DNA of 64,000 nt from Tachypleus tridentatus (Eukaryota > Arthropoda > Merostomata > Xiphosura > Limulidae), in contig NC_134828.1 of the NCBI RefSeq assembly GCF_004210375.1, positions 21,568,400 through 21,632,399 of the forward strand, given 5' to 3'. Below the pieces are notes generated by a model. It was not told the origin of the DNA. It made no database searches and worked only from the letters and a program-made list of their open reading frames with translations. Both the position numbers and the translations under genes were made by a program. This document shows positions 1 to 12,100 of this stretch, one piece after another (positions within the stretch are counted from its first letter, which is position 1; the number at the start of each line of letters is the position of its first letter).

Positions 1-35
1 TTAATATAATAGTAACATTTGTATTTTTCTTTCAG

Positions 36-186
36 ACTCTTCTTCAAGGAGACCAGAGCCAATTGGGCTGAGGAAAACCCAAACGGTTGTCCAAAAATTA
101 TAAAACGTGGTTTGAAACGCATAAACTGTGAAACCAGTGGCATTCTGGAGGAACGAACGGTCGATTACAGACGCATATCATCAAAG
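36..186 (+). pseudogene. CENPC: CENPC exon with the CENP-C motif, frame-disrupted
   Basis: The exon is bounded by a good acceptor (tttctttcag) and donor (AAG|gtatgtg). The signature KPVAFWRNER is read at 131-160 in one frame, and the expected continuation VDYRRISSK (162-186) in another; the basic stretch KRGLKRIN before it is also in that second frame. The CENP-C motif family has arginines, then KP, an aromatic-Trp, an E-R and a D-Y, so the pieces belong together. About one extra base near 125-128 and one missing base near 158-162 explain the split. The frame that stays open across the exon ends in phase 0, while the next exon needs one leftover base, so a further shift is needed. Either assembly indels or true decay could cause this. 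Confidence 0.65.
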
Positions 187-3100
187 GTATGTGTTTATTA
201 TTGTGGCGAATGTTTTTGTTCAACTTAATTGTTCATATGTGTTTGTAGGAATGATGTTTATAATAAATTATGAATACTCAAATTCTGGTAGCATAATACA
301 TTTTTTTTTTAAATTAGAAAACGTATTCAAGGTAAAATTGCTTAATTGGTTTGAAGGTCCTGCACAAGAATTTTGTGCATTATTTTAGTATTTGAGTGCA
401 TTATAATGTGGTCCATGTAATAGAAAAATGTTACTATAAAAAAGCTTAACTTCTTTCAATTTTCTTAGATTATATCCTGAAGTTAGTGCTGCTGGTCATT
501 GTAGTTAATAAATCATTGAAAAAATATATTTAATATGCAGAATTATTTTAACACTAAACAGTACTCTTTACTCAAGTCTAAATGTGAAAATATTTGTGTT
601 TACAAAGCTTGGAATGCATGACATTAGGTTGCTACAAGGCAGTATTACTACTTCACTGTGTTCTGTTATTATTTCCATTTTCAGTGTGTTTGTCAGTTTA
701 TTTAGTTTTTCAAAATTGTCTCTTAAAATAATAATGATAGTGTAGTGTGTAGTCGTTGTAATAGAACTGACACATCACAAGATTTTTTAGTTTCTTTTTT
801 TCTTCCAAAGAACCAAATCAGGAGAAAAGCTTGGATTTGAAACATGATAAGAGCAGATATTTTGTTCTTGAGTTTAAAAACATGTAGGTGACTCTTGCTT
901 TGCATAGAGTTTGAGAGCATGCTTTATGATCCCATATAAATGGCAGAAATGAAATATATTGGTGCTATAATTAAAGTAAAAATCAGATACTGTGCCAGTA
1001 ATATCTCCTGGGGTGCCAGTAACATCCCCTGGGGTCCAAATAGTGTAATGTCATTAAAGTGAAATCTCTGTACCACAGGAGGGCTTTAAAAAAAAAAGTT
1101 GTGTTGAAGTGAGAAATTTGACAGGTTTTAATCTTTCTTTTATGATAAATTGGAAAATAGTTTTTAGATATTGATCGAATATTTATAACTCGCTTTTATA
1201 TTTCTTAAGGCTGTGTTTACAGCCTTTCTGTTTGAATAATTCTACTGCAATTTAGATGGTCCTTTCTAATTATCAAGTATAATGTTCCTCGTTCTGTTCA
1301 CATTCTCTGATTGGTTGAAACTGGTGTGGTTCAATGTTCTTATAATCAAAATTCATATTATTTTTGAATCGGAAATGTAGACAAAAATGCTTATACACAA
1401 TCACACTAAGACAGTTCTGTTGCAATATCTAGTCTTTTCTGTGTCAGTGTATTATATTTCTTGTGATGTTGAGCAATCTTCAACATCTCCAGATCATGTG
1501 AGTATAATGTTCAGAAAGTTTTACAAATTCTAAATGTAAAGTTATTAACACATTTGTATTTTATTAATAATGCTGTGAAACTGTATATTTTGAATATATC
1601 TGTTTTGGTGCATTTTACTTTGTATAAGACAGTAAAACAAAGTTGGTCAACGTCCTTTATATTGGTTAACCCGTTTGCAATGGGTCATGGGTCAAGGCTA
1701 TGCCATTGCATCTGTGGACTTCTATTAAGAATTTTATTGAACTACTGTTTCATGAACTTATGTCAATAAGTTTGGAATCAAATTGTAAATTATAATTCAA
1801 ACATTGGTATTATATGTAAGTTAATTTCTTAATTTAAAAGTAAATATTAAAAGAACACATCTAAACGTAGATTTTAGTGAGTCACATGGTATGTTGAATG
1901 TAGCACTGGTCAAAATTATATGTTTATGATGTCGAAATATTAGGTGTATAGTTTTGTACAAAATAGAAACTCAAATTACTAATACTATCAAGGTAGAATA
2001 TTTCAATGAGGACCTCGTATCGTTTTTAGTTTATTGAGATATGGCTTATGTACTAAATCAAACACAGTGGTCCTGTTCACCTCTTTCCATTTTGAAAATG
2101 GTCCAGTGTATATATACACTTATTTCAATATATGACATGTGAATAACTAATCAACTGCTTAGAATGTCCCCACTGTGGTTTTCTTAAAAACTGACATATT
2201 CTTTTGATCCAAGATTTCAAGGAGGTAGGTTGTGTCTTTAGATATGCTCAAGTTTCAGATCTTTTAATTCTAAGTACATCATAGTTACTAAGCTTAATAA
2301 AGTACAGTGAAATTTTATGGTATTAGTATAGTTATTTGTGATTTTTTGGTTTTCAACTGTAAGTTTAAAACCTTAAAATGTTTGATATCCTTCATGTGTG
2401 AAATTTTAAGAGGCTTAGCAACTTATGTTCAGAAGCAGTTGATTACAAACGTCATAGTGAGAAGAGATAATTGTTTTCTTTATTTTTTGATTTATTGTTC
2501 TATATTTTAAGAAAAATAAAGTTAATAATCTATTCCTAAATAGTAATAATCTATATACAAATATATAATAATTGAAATGTGAAGGTATATTACAAAATAT
2601 TAGTCCACTAAAACACAGTAACGACACAGGAAGGCTAAAAGTCAGTTTTATATCACTGGTATGTAACATGAGTGCACATGCACCACATCAATGCAAGTTA
2701 TGTAGTGTTAGTTAGGAATGAATAGGATGTCAATTTAATAAAAAATAATAAATATATATGCAAATATATACCTTTATGTGATTCAAGCTACTCAGACTAA
2801 CCATTTGTATTTTTGTGTTATAATACATAGTCATTCTTGCATGAAAAAAACAACATAATTTATATTCATTTTTTTTTATGATTATAGGGTTAATCAAGTG
2901 ACAGGCCCCACATGGTTAGAATATAGAAAATAACACAAAATATATTTTAAGATATTTGGGATGAAGAATGTTTTTCTAAGTATAACATGAAATCACTTTT
3001 CACTCAGACTAGTAATGAAACAGACTATATTTTCAGAAAAAAATCTTTAATAAAAAATATTTCTTGAAAACAAAATCTGATATTTTGTGTACAAAATACT

Positions 3101-6100
3101 TGTAACCTTTACTAAAAATCTATCAAATTTTGAGAAGGTACACATGATGAATCGAAAGGTATAGTGCAAATGTGTAGACAAACTTGTATATTTATAGTGC
3201 AAATGTGTAGACAAATTTGTGTATAATATACCAATACCATAGCTAAAGGATTAATCTGGTTACTGTCTGTTTTATTTCAATATTGACACTAAATATTTGC
3301 AGGAACCTACGAGGTAGCTGGAATTCTACCAGGATTTCAAGAAGATTCCTTTTTCACTCAGAAAGGTATTGTTATTATTGTAAACTTGTAGCTTATGTTA
3401 GAACCTTGAAATTCCAATGCCTGCTGCACGTACGTATTCAGACAAGATGCAATGACAGGGCTAGGTTTTTAAGGTGTTTTTTTTATACAGGGAAGTTTGA
3501 TTACACATCAGAGTAGAAGTGAAGCAAAAATGTTTATCCACTTACCAAAATAGACCAACCTGATAGTTACTTCTGTGAATCGTAAGAGAAAAATGTATTG
3601 CTTCTCATTCTTCATTTTCCCTGATATGCTACATTTTTTCTTTCTGTGAACTTGATTGTATACTTAACACAAATTTGTAAGTTTTGAAATGCAGTTAAAT
3701 TCATTACTTAGAATGAGAAAATTCTGCCAATTTATATTGAGAAAAGTATTCTTCAAATTTTAAATATAAATTTGTTAAATTTGCAGTTGAATGTAATTAT
3801 ATTGTATTCCTTGTTTCCCCTCTCGGTGTGGATTTTGTATGCGGAGAGGGTTCTGTTTACCTCCTCTGGGATCTAAACATCCACCCACGTGTTTTCTGTG
3901 CATGGTGACACGTGAAGGGGAGAAGAGGACCCCCCAGGTTGAGGAGTCCAACCCCTAACACACCACTTTGGCCTTGAATTCTTATAGATGGGCAGCCTTG
4001 GGTGGTCCCCCTAGGGTCAGTCACCTGGTCCACTTTGGGTGGGGTCAACCAATTACCAATGTTGGATGTTCTCAACAGGTGTTGTGGACATTGTATCTGA
4101 TGCTGGTGTTTGGGTATAGTGCTCATGAAACCCTGGCATTGCTGCAGTGACGTTTTTGGCATTGTAGTGTGTCCCCTAATAGGGCTCCATGGTGAGTGGG
4201 GTCAGTGGGCATCGAAATTTCCCATTATTATGGATCCTCCAAATAGAAACGTAAGTAACATAGTGAGGAAACAGTCCATAGGTAAATGACCACATCTTGA
4301 ATATTCTGAGCAGCAATCTTCAACATCTGTAACATCTGTACCTTATTTTCTTATACTACATTTTCTTTCAGACAAACCTTTAGGGTAAATGTCTATCTTT
4401 TTCATTCAGAAGGAACTAGAGGGACTTGCTGGCTCTCCATAGTCAGTGAAGAAGCTTTGATCTGGTGATATATTGGTGGAAACATCCACACTTTAACACA
4501 GTGAACTTTTTTTGCATTCAAAAGCAATTGGGATGTACCTTTTGAGGTTATGCCTCATGCTACTTTGAATTTGTCACAAGGAGTTATTGTTGAGAGGGAT
4601 TTGAAGAACATCCCCGTCAGAGATTCTCACTGACGCCTTTCACCGGGAGTTTCTGCATGCAGTGGCTTATCTCCACTGCAAAGATGGAATTACAATGCCA
4701 ACCAGTGTCCTCATCCTGACATTTACATCACTGCATCTACCTACTACCATCAAGGGAGGTTATCTTAATTGCAGGGTACATCCATACATTACAAACTCTC
4801 TCAGATGTTTCCAGTGTCAGTGGCTTGGTCACTCAAAGACACCGTGTCATGGTTCCTTGATCTGTGCTTGTTGCAGTGGCAAGGACCACGATGCCTGAGA
4901 GTGTGAAATGGACCCTCGTTGCACCAATTGCAATGGCTCTCACCCATCCTACTTTCGTTCTTGCTCTAAATAGTTGGAAGAAAGAGAGGTGCAGCATTTG
5001 AAAACAATTCAAAACATTACTTATTCTGAGGCTTGAAAGTTGCTGTCCACCACTTCATCTCAGATGTATACTGCTGCACTTCATTCCACTACTACAGTGG
5101 AAGTGCAGACAGATCTCTCTGTGCCTCCAAGAGAATTGTTCTCAAACCAAGAGAAAAGTCTTTTAACCTCCAAGGTTAAAAGGGTTGATGAATCAACTTC
5201 AACACCCATTTCTGTCCCTAACATACATTCCAGCAAACCTCAAGATCTGCTTTTTTTGGTTCTGGGTGTGAGTATTTCCTCGGGTACATCTTCTCCCACC
5301 CCAAGACACAAAATGATCATTTATTCACATCCTCAGTTGCTGGAATCCTCTCCCACCAACAAAGACCTGCCCAACTGACCCAGGGGAGGATCTGTGGAGG
5401 TCGACAGACCTTCCTTGAATAAAGGCAATAAAGAAAAAAGACGTGGTTGTAAACAGAACTGCTCTCCACCCAATTCACCTACATATAAATAAAAATGGCC
5501 ACCTTGATACAATGGAACTGTCAAGGTTTACATTCTAATCTGGATGATACCAAAGCACTAATTGCTTCCTTTATCCTGTCTTTTCATACAGGAAACATTT
5601 CTGAAATCTGCTGATACAGTCACCTTTCAGCAGCTTTCTTTCTACAGAAATGACAGGCTGTGTGATGGACGAATGCATGGAGGTGTGGCACTCTTGGTTG
5701 ATCAGCATGTACCCACCCTGTCTTTGCCACTCAACACACCCTTGGAGGCTGTAGCCATCCATGTTTCCTTGAGTCATACCATCACTGTTTGTTCATTCTA
5801 CCTGATACCTAGAGATACCTATGATCAGTCAGACTTTGATGCTCTCACTGAACAGTTGCCATCTCCCTTTCTAATCCTGGGGATCTTTAATGGACATCAT
5901 CCCCTCTGGGGAAGTGCTGATATCGATGGGAGAAGTTGTCTTCAGAGCACGCGGCTCTCTGATCACAACCTTTCTCTTTCAATAGTGGTTCTTATACTTA
6001 TTTTTATGCACCTAGTCAGTCCTTAACTGCTGTTGATCTCTCAATTTGCTCCCACTTTTTATGGAATGTTGACCATAACCCATGAGGCAGTGATCATTTT

Positions 6101-9100
6101 CCTATAATTTTGAGAGACTGGCCGTGGGCAATGCCACCTGACATGTGTGCTCCAGTGGAAGCTGGATTAAGCACACTGGCCCTCTTTCACTTACCTCACA
6201 GAATTTGATCCTGCCATCAATAGACCACTGTGTGGCAGCAGTAACTGACTATTATACAAGCAGTTGCTCAACGTACTCCTAAAATCTCGACACATTTTCC
6301 ACGACATCCTCATCAATGGTGTAATCCTGTCTGTCATGTGGCATGGAAGGCTCAAAAACAGGCCTGGAATACTTTTTGTAGGTATCCCACACTCTTGCAC
6401 TACATCACTTTCCAGCAGGCCTGTGCACATGCACGGTGGATAAGATATCAAAGGCAGAATGACTCTTGGATCAAGTTCATAACCAGCATATCTTTTACCA
6501 CCAGTTTCAAAGTCATATGGGACAAGCTTTGAAAGATCAGTGGGCAATATAATTGTGTCCCCTCTTGATCTTGCTCTCTGATGGCCAGGAAGTAGCTGAT
6601 ACTAGAGCATTGCTGATACTCAAGGTGAAAGCTTTTGCCATATATCTAGCAGTTCTGCTTCTTCCTCCACCTTGTTAGTCATCAAGACTTGGGAAGAGCA
6701 GTTACCTCTTTCCTTTCATGCTGATTGTCTCTATGACTGTAATCGTCCCTTTACACTGGTGGAATTCAAACTGGCCCTTCATCGGTCTAGCATAACATCA
6801 GTTGGACCTAATGATAACGCACTATAAAATGCTGAGCCATCCATCTCCTGCTTCTCTTGCTATTCTTTTGATTATTTTAACTGGATCTAGAGGAGAATGT
6901 TTTTCCTGGTGCCAGGCTATTGTCCTACCTTTCTCTCAGCGGGAAGGATCCCAAGATTCCTTCAAATTATCGCCAAATTACTTTGACGAACTGTTTCTGT
7001 AAGACCTTAGAGAGGATGGTTAATGCTCATCTTGTTTGGTTTCTCAATCAAATGACCTCTTGCCCCTTTCCTGTGGGTTCCAAGACAGCGCTCCATCGGG
7101 ACCACCTGATTCAACTTGAAACATCAATCAGAAAAGCCTTTCTCAAACAACAACATCTTGTATCAGTATTCTTTGACATTAAGAAGGCTTAAGATACAAC
7201 ATGGAAGTATGGCATTTTGCAAGACCTCTATTTATATGGGTTACGTGGCTATTTGTCCATTTTGTTAAACATTTTAATGGACAAGTGATTCCAAGTTTTT
7301 TTTGTGGGTTTGACACATTCCCGCTCTTTCTACAGGAACTTGAGTCCCTCAGGGCTGTGTTTTGAATGTCACACTTTTCAGTATAAAGATTAATGCCATC
7401 ACTGAACAACTCCTCTTACTCTGTTGCAAACAGGCTCTATGTCGATGACTTTCACATCTCTTATCAGTCATCGAACATGAGGTATATTAAGTGGCAGCTA
7501 CAGACTGCCCTCAGTTGTTTACTGAAGTGGACCACAGAAAACGGCTTTAACTTCTCTCTCTCTAAAACCGATTGTGTGCACGCTTGCAGCCAGCTGGCTA
7601 TTCACCCTGACCCTGAACTCTGTATCGATGAAGTTGCGCTGCTTGTGGTTACTGAGACATAGTTCTTGAGGCTCATCTTTGACCATAACTTGATCTTCAT
7701 ACCATGTATCAAGCAGTTACAAGTTAAATGTACAAGAGCACTGAACATACTCCATGTCCTCTCTTCCACCACTTGGTGAGTGGATCGATGTTCTATGCTA
7801 AAGCTATATCGTGTGCTCTTATTCAATTGAAACTAGACTATGGATCACTAGCCTTTGGCTTTGCCAGGACCTTGGCCTTAAAAATGCTAGACCCTGTTTC
7901 CCATCAAGAATTCACCTCTGCACTGGGGCTTTGTGGACTTTCCCAGTTCAGAGCTTACATACAGAGTCTCATGAACCTTTTTTTGCACCTCCACCATTTG
8001 CAACTGTCTTTACTATATGCTTTGAAACTTGTTCCTCACCAAAGCATCCCACCTGGGGTTGTGTTTTCCTTCCTTGGTGGGCCATTCTTTTTCAGAACAG
8101 ATGATCTGCCATTGCTTCTTTTGGCCTTTGTATCCAGGCACAGTTGGATGTATTGGATCTGTCCTTGGATAACATTGCTGTATCCACTTGTCAGCTTATC
8201 CCACCATGGCTTCTTACAGTCCCCAAATGTGACCTATCTTTAAGTCATCTGAGAAAAGCAGATACTCCCGATTGGAAATATTGTCTGCTATTTGCTGAAC
8301 ATCTTTCAAACCATCCTTCCATTCCTATTTATACAGATGGTTCAAAATCAGGTGACTGTGTGGGCTCTGCCATGGTTTGTTGTGGTTCAGTGGTTGCATG
8401 CAGAATTCCCTCTACAGCTTCTGTGTTCACTGCTGAACCCTACACTATTTCTCTTGCTCTGGATCACATAGAAGCTAAGCAGTACTCAAATTTTACTATT
8501 TATACTGACTCGCTTAATTCTCTACTGACCCTGGAATCGCTTCACATTAGTTCACACCATGTTCTTGCCAATATTCAAAACTGACTGGCCCATTTCTCTT
8601 TAACAACTACTTATATCCAGTTTTTCTGGATATTGGGCTACATTGGTATTCATGGGAATGAGCTTGCCAACACTGCAGCTAAATCTGTCTGCTCTGGCAC
8701 TATCACTGCTGTGTCTGTTCCATACATGTACTATGGTCCTGTATTCAAGGGTTGACTCCATTGGCAGTCAACTCAGAATGAGCAATGTGAAAACAAGCTT
8801 TTCCAAATAAAACCCTCTGTTGGACTTTGGTCGCCCAGCTTCCATAAGGATCAGAAAGAGGAAGTTGTTCTAAATAGACTATGCACTGATCACAGTTTTA
8901 ACTCATTGTTTTAATTTATCTGCGACTGATGCACCAACGTGTTATCTGTGTAACACTCAGGTCACAATAAGCCACATTTTACTGTTTTGCCGTCGTTACG
9001 ACTCTCAATCATAGCACCATTTTAAACATGTTTTGTACCAAGGTTTATCCATAACGTTAGACAGTGTTATTGGTGATGGTGACACTGTCCACCTTAGAAA

Positions 9101-12100
9101 TGTTTAGTTTTTAAAGGCCATTTAAGTGTTTTTTTAATTTATACATTAGACCTTTTTTAATGTGATTCCTTTTTAAGAATCAAAGTACATCTAGTTCAAT
9201 TTGAAATTAGAAAATGGCCGTAACATCAAATAACTTGAAACCAGGACTGGAAAGACCAACTTCAGATGACTAACGGTGGTTATTGAACTTACTTGTTAGT
9301 CTTCCTGACGAGTTATGATAATTGCAGTTATGCTGCAGAAAGTCCTTTCCAACTTGTATTGCTGTAGTTTTTTTCTTACTGCTGTAGACTAAATGTAAAA
9401 ATTGGATTTAATTTTTTTTAATTTAAAAATTAAACTATCTTTTGTGTTATCTTAATTTCCTTTTATGAATTCTAATAATTTTACTTCAGTTTTAGCTTTT
9501 TACTGGATGTTTGGCACAGATAGCTTAGTTACTTTGCATTATAAAATACCAAACCAATCAACCAATCCTTGTTTTCCAGGTAAAAAGTCTAGAAACAAAC
9601 AGCAAGCTTTGTTTAAACACAACCTGTCTATCCATGATCATCAGGTGCTTCTAGAAGAAGACATGCAGGAAGAGCTGTATGGTGGCTCCCTGGTAAATGA
9701 TCCAGAACTAGGAAGGGAAGTTAAGGCTGGTAGGTCGAACTGTATTTTTGTTTATAATGTAATTTTCCATTATTTTCTTGTGAAATCTATTTTGACATGT
9801 TAGATTAAGATACCAGATTTGTTGTTTTGGTGGAAACTGTTTTAAAATGTTCTAGCTGTTATTCTTATTCATTAGTATCAGCTTTCACATCCATGGTTTT
9901 CTTACTGTCCTTGCTGATTTTGCATTGACGGGTCACTTTATTTTCTTATTTTGGAACTAAGTTCTGATAAATTTGTTAGTGAAAGTATTTGTACTTCCTG
10001 AAATGTGAATAGAGTTTTCTTTTTATAATTTTCACACATACACACAGAGATTATTGTTGCAGTTATATGACCAAACTGTATAAAAAGTTTATGTTTTTTT
10101 CAATCTATTACTGACATTCTGATCAGCATTAATTGAGAATTTTGATAACGTGCACATGCTAACTGGTTTCTCAGTGATTGATAATTATCTTGCAATACTG
10201 TAGTTTTCAGTCAGAAGACAAACGTTTTTTGTTGTCTCATATGAAGTTTAATGAACAGTTTACTGGTACTTTCCATCCTGTTTAGGCCCGGCATGGCCAG
10301 GTTGGTTAAGGCGTGCGACTCATAATCTGAGGGTTGCAGGTTTACATCCCCGTCACACCAAACATGCTTGCCTTTTCAGCCGTGGGGCATTATAATGTGA
10401 TGGTCAATCCCACTATTCGTTGGTAAAAGAGTAGGCCAAGAGTTGGCAGTGGGTGGTGATGACTAGCTGCCTTCCCTCTAGTCTTACATCTCTAAATTAG
10501 GGACGGCTAGCGCAGATAGCCCTCGAGTAGCTTTGCGCGAAATTTAAAAACAAACAAACAAACCATCCTGTTTACAGCAGCAGAAATCCTTAATATTCCC
10601 TTCAAGCTGTTAATGACAGTATGTCTGTCTCTTTTGAAATTTAGAATATGCTATAAACATCCATTTGAAGATTGTTCTGGTTATACTGAATCTAGTTATT
10701 TGTTTAATTCTTGTGGGTGTAGTTTTTCAGGTGTTAATGAAGTTATATTGTTTACTTTTTCCATTGAACTCTGAAGTTTCATGTTGGTTCTTTCAGTTGA
10801 TAGTTGAGATTTGTTTGAAACAATAAATATTAATAAGCTTATGTGTAATTGTAACATCTTCACAGACTAATATGGTAGGATCAGGTGAAGTGTTGGATTA
10901 TTCTAAGAATGTCTTATGTAGCAGATACCATGTTACAGTTCTGCACTAAAAAAATAAAATATCTGTGTGGATACTTAATAGCTTTTATAGAGTAGTGAGA
11001 AAAATAGAAACAGAATTGTACATGAAGGGCTTATGATGATTTACTCTTAAACAAATTACTGGTGGCAATAAAGTTAATTGTGATAGGAGTAACAGTTAAA
11101 AGGAGTAACAAGACTTCACAAGTATAATATAGCATAATATATTCTTGAAATTATTTGTACTTAGGGAAACTCCATAATTACAGGACTGAGAAAAACCAAA
11201 AAATTCGAGATCAAACTTATGGGTTTCTAACATCAACAAATTGGATTTTGTTTCCCACATCAGCAAGAGGCCATTGTGTAGATTTATGCTTAATAATAAA
11301 AATTATGGCCTATATAAGCTGTGAATATTATTTGAAACAACCAACAGTAACAAAGTGTAACTTACATTTCACACATACGATCGTTTTTTAGTCCAAATAA
11401 AATAGAATTTCTTTAAAACTTTTCCAATTGTATTGTAATATTTCCTTTTCTATTTTTGTTTTATGGTGGGTCCTGTGCCGAAATTGTTGGCTTTATATGC
11501 AGAGATGCCAACCATTACGATTTGAGTGTAATCATTATGATTTTGGTGTATACATTACGACTATATGCTCATACAGACAAATATTACAACTTGTTGCAAC
11601 TCCCAAATTATTATATATTATATAGGCCTATACAGTAAAGTGATAAATTGTTCACCCAGGGTTTGAAAGGGGTGAAAAGAAAATTTCTAGTGAGATACAA
11701 ATACATTTTGATAATAAATAAAAGACATAGTCCAAATGGCTACTTGCGATAATCATGTTTGTGCTTGAAATAATAAAAAATATTTGTATCTCTGACGTCT
11801 ACCAATAGTTTGAGTGCGGGTGCTTCTCCATACTGGGTACGTGGGGGAATCCATAGTTACATCATCAGTGCTTGTCAGCCAATCAGCGCTCGCGTAGATG
11901 GGTATTTCTCGTTTTCTAAGCGGCATAGAAACACCAATGCGATCTTTCACAAGATGGAAAAAAAGAGGTTTTGTTCACCAGATTGTTTTGTTTCTGACAA
12001 ATCTAAAAGGACTAAAACTGTGAATCAAAAATTTAGGAAAGAGTATAGTGCAAAATATCTGGTCATTGCATCAAAAGTCAGTGACAGTCATGGGTTTTGT

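Larger units (their letters stand above)
3810..9430 (+). mobile_element. decayed LINE (I/Jockey-type non-LTR retrotransposon) inside a CENPC intron
   Basis: A near full-length element lies in the same orientation as its host gene. A GC-richer 5' leader (about 3810-4500) precedes ORF1 with a retroviral-type zinc knuckle. ORF2 has an AP-endonuclease, reverse transcriptase and RNase H, followed by a cysteine/histidine-containing C-terminus. In-frame stops and frameshifts break both ORFs, so it is dead. Both ends are approximate; no target-site duplication was found. The RNase H plus AP endonuclease combination suggests the I group or a relative, but clade assignment needs a phylogeny. Confidence 0.85.
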
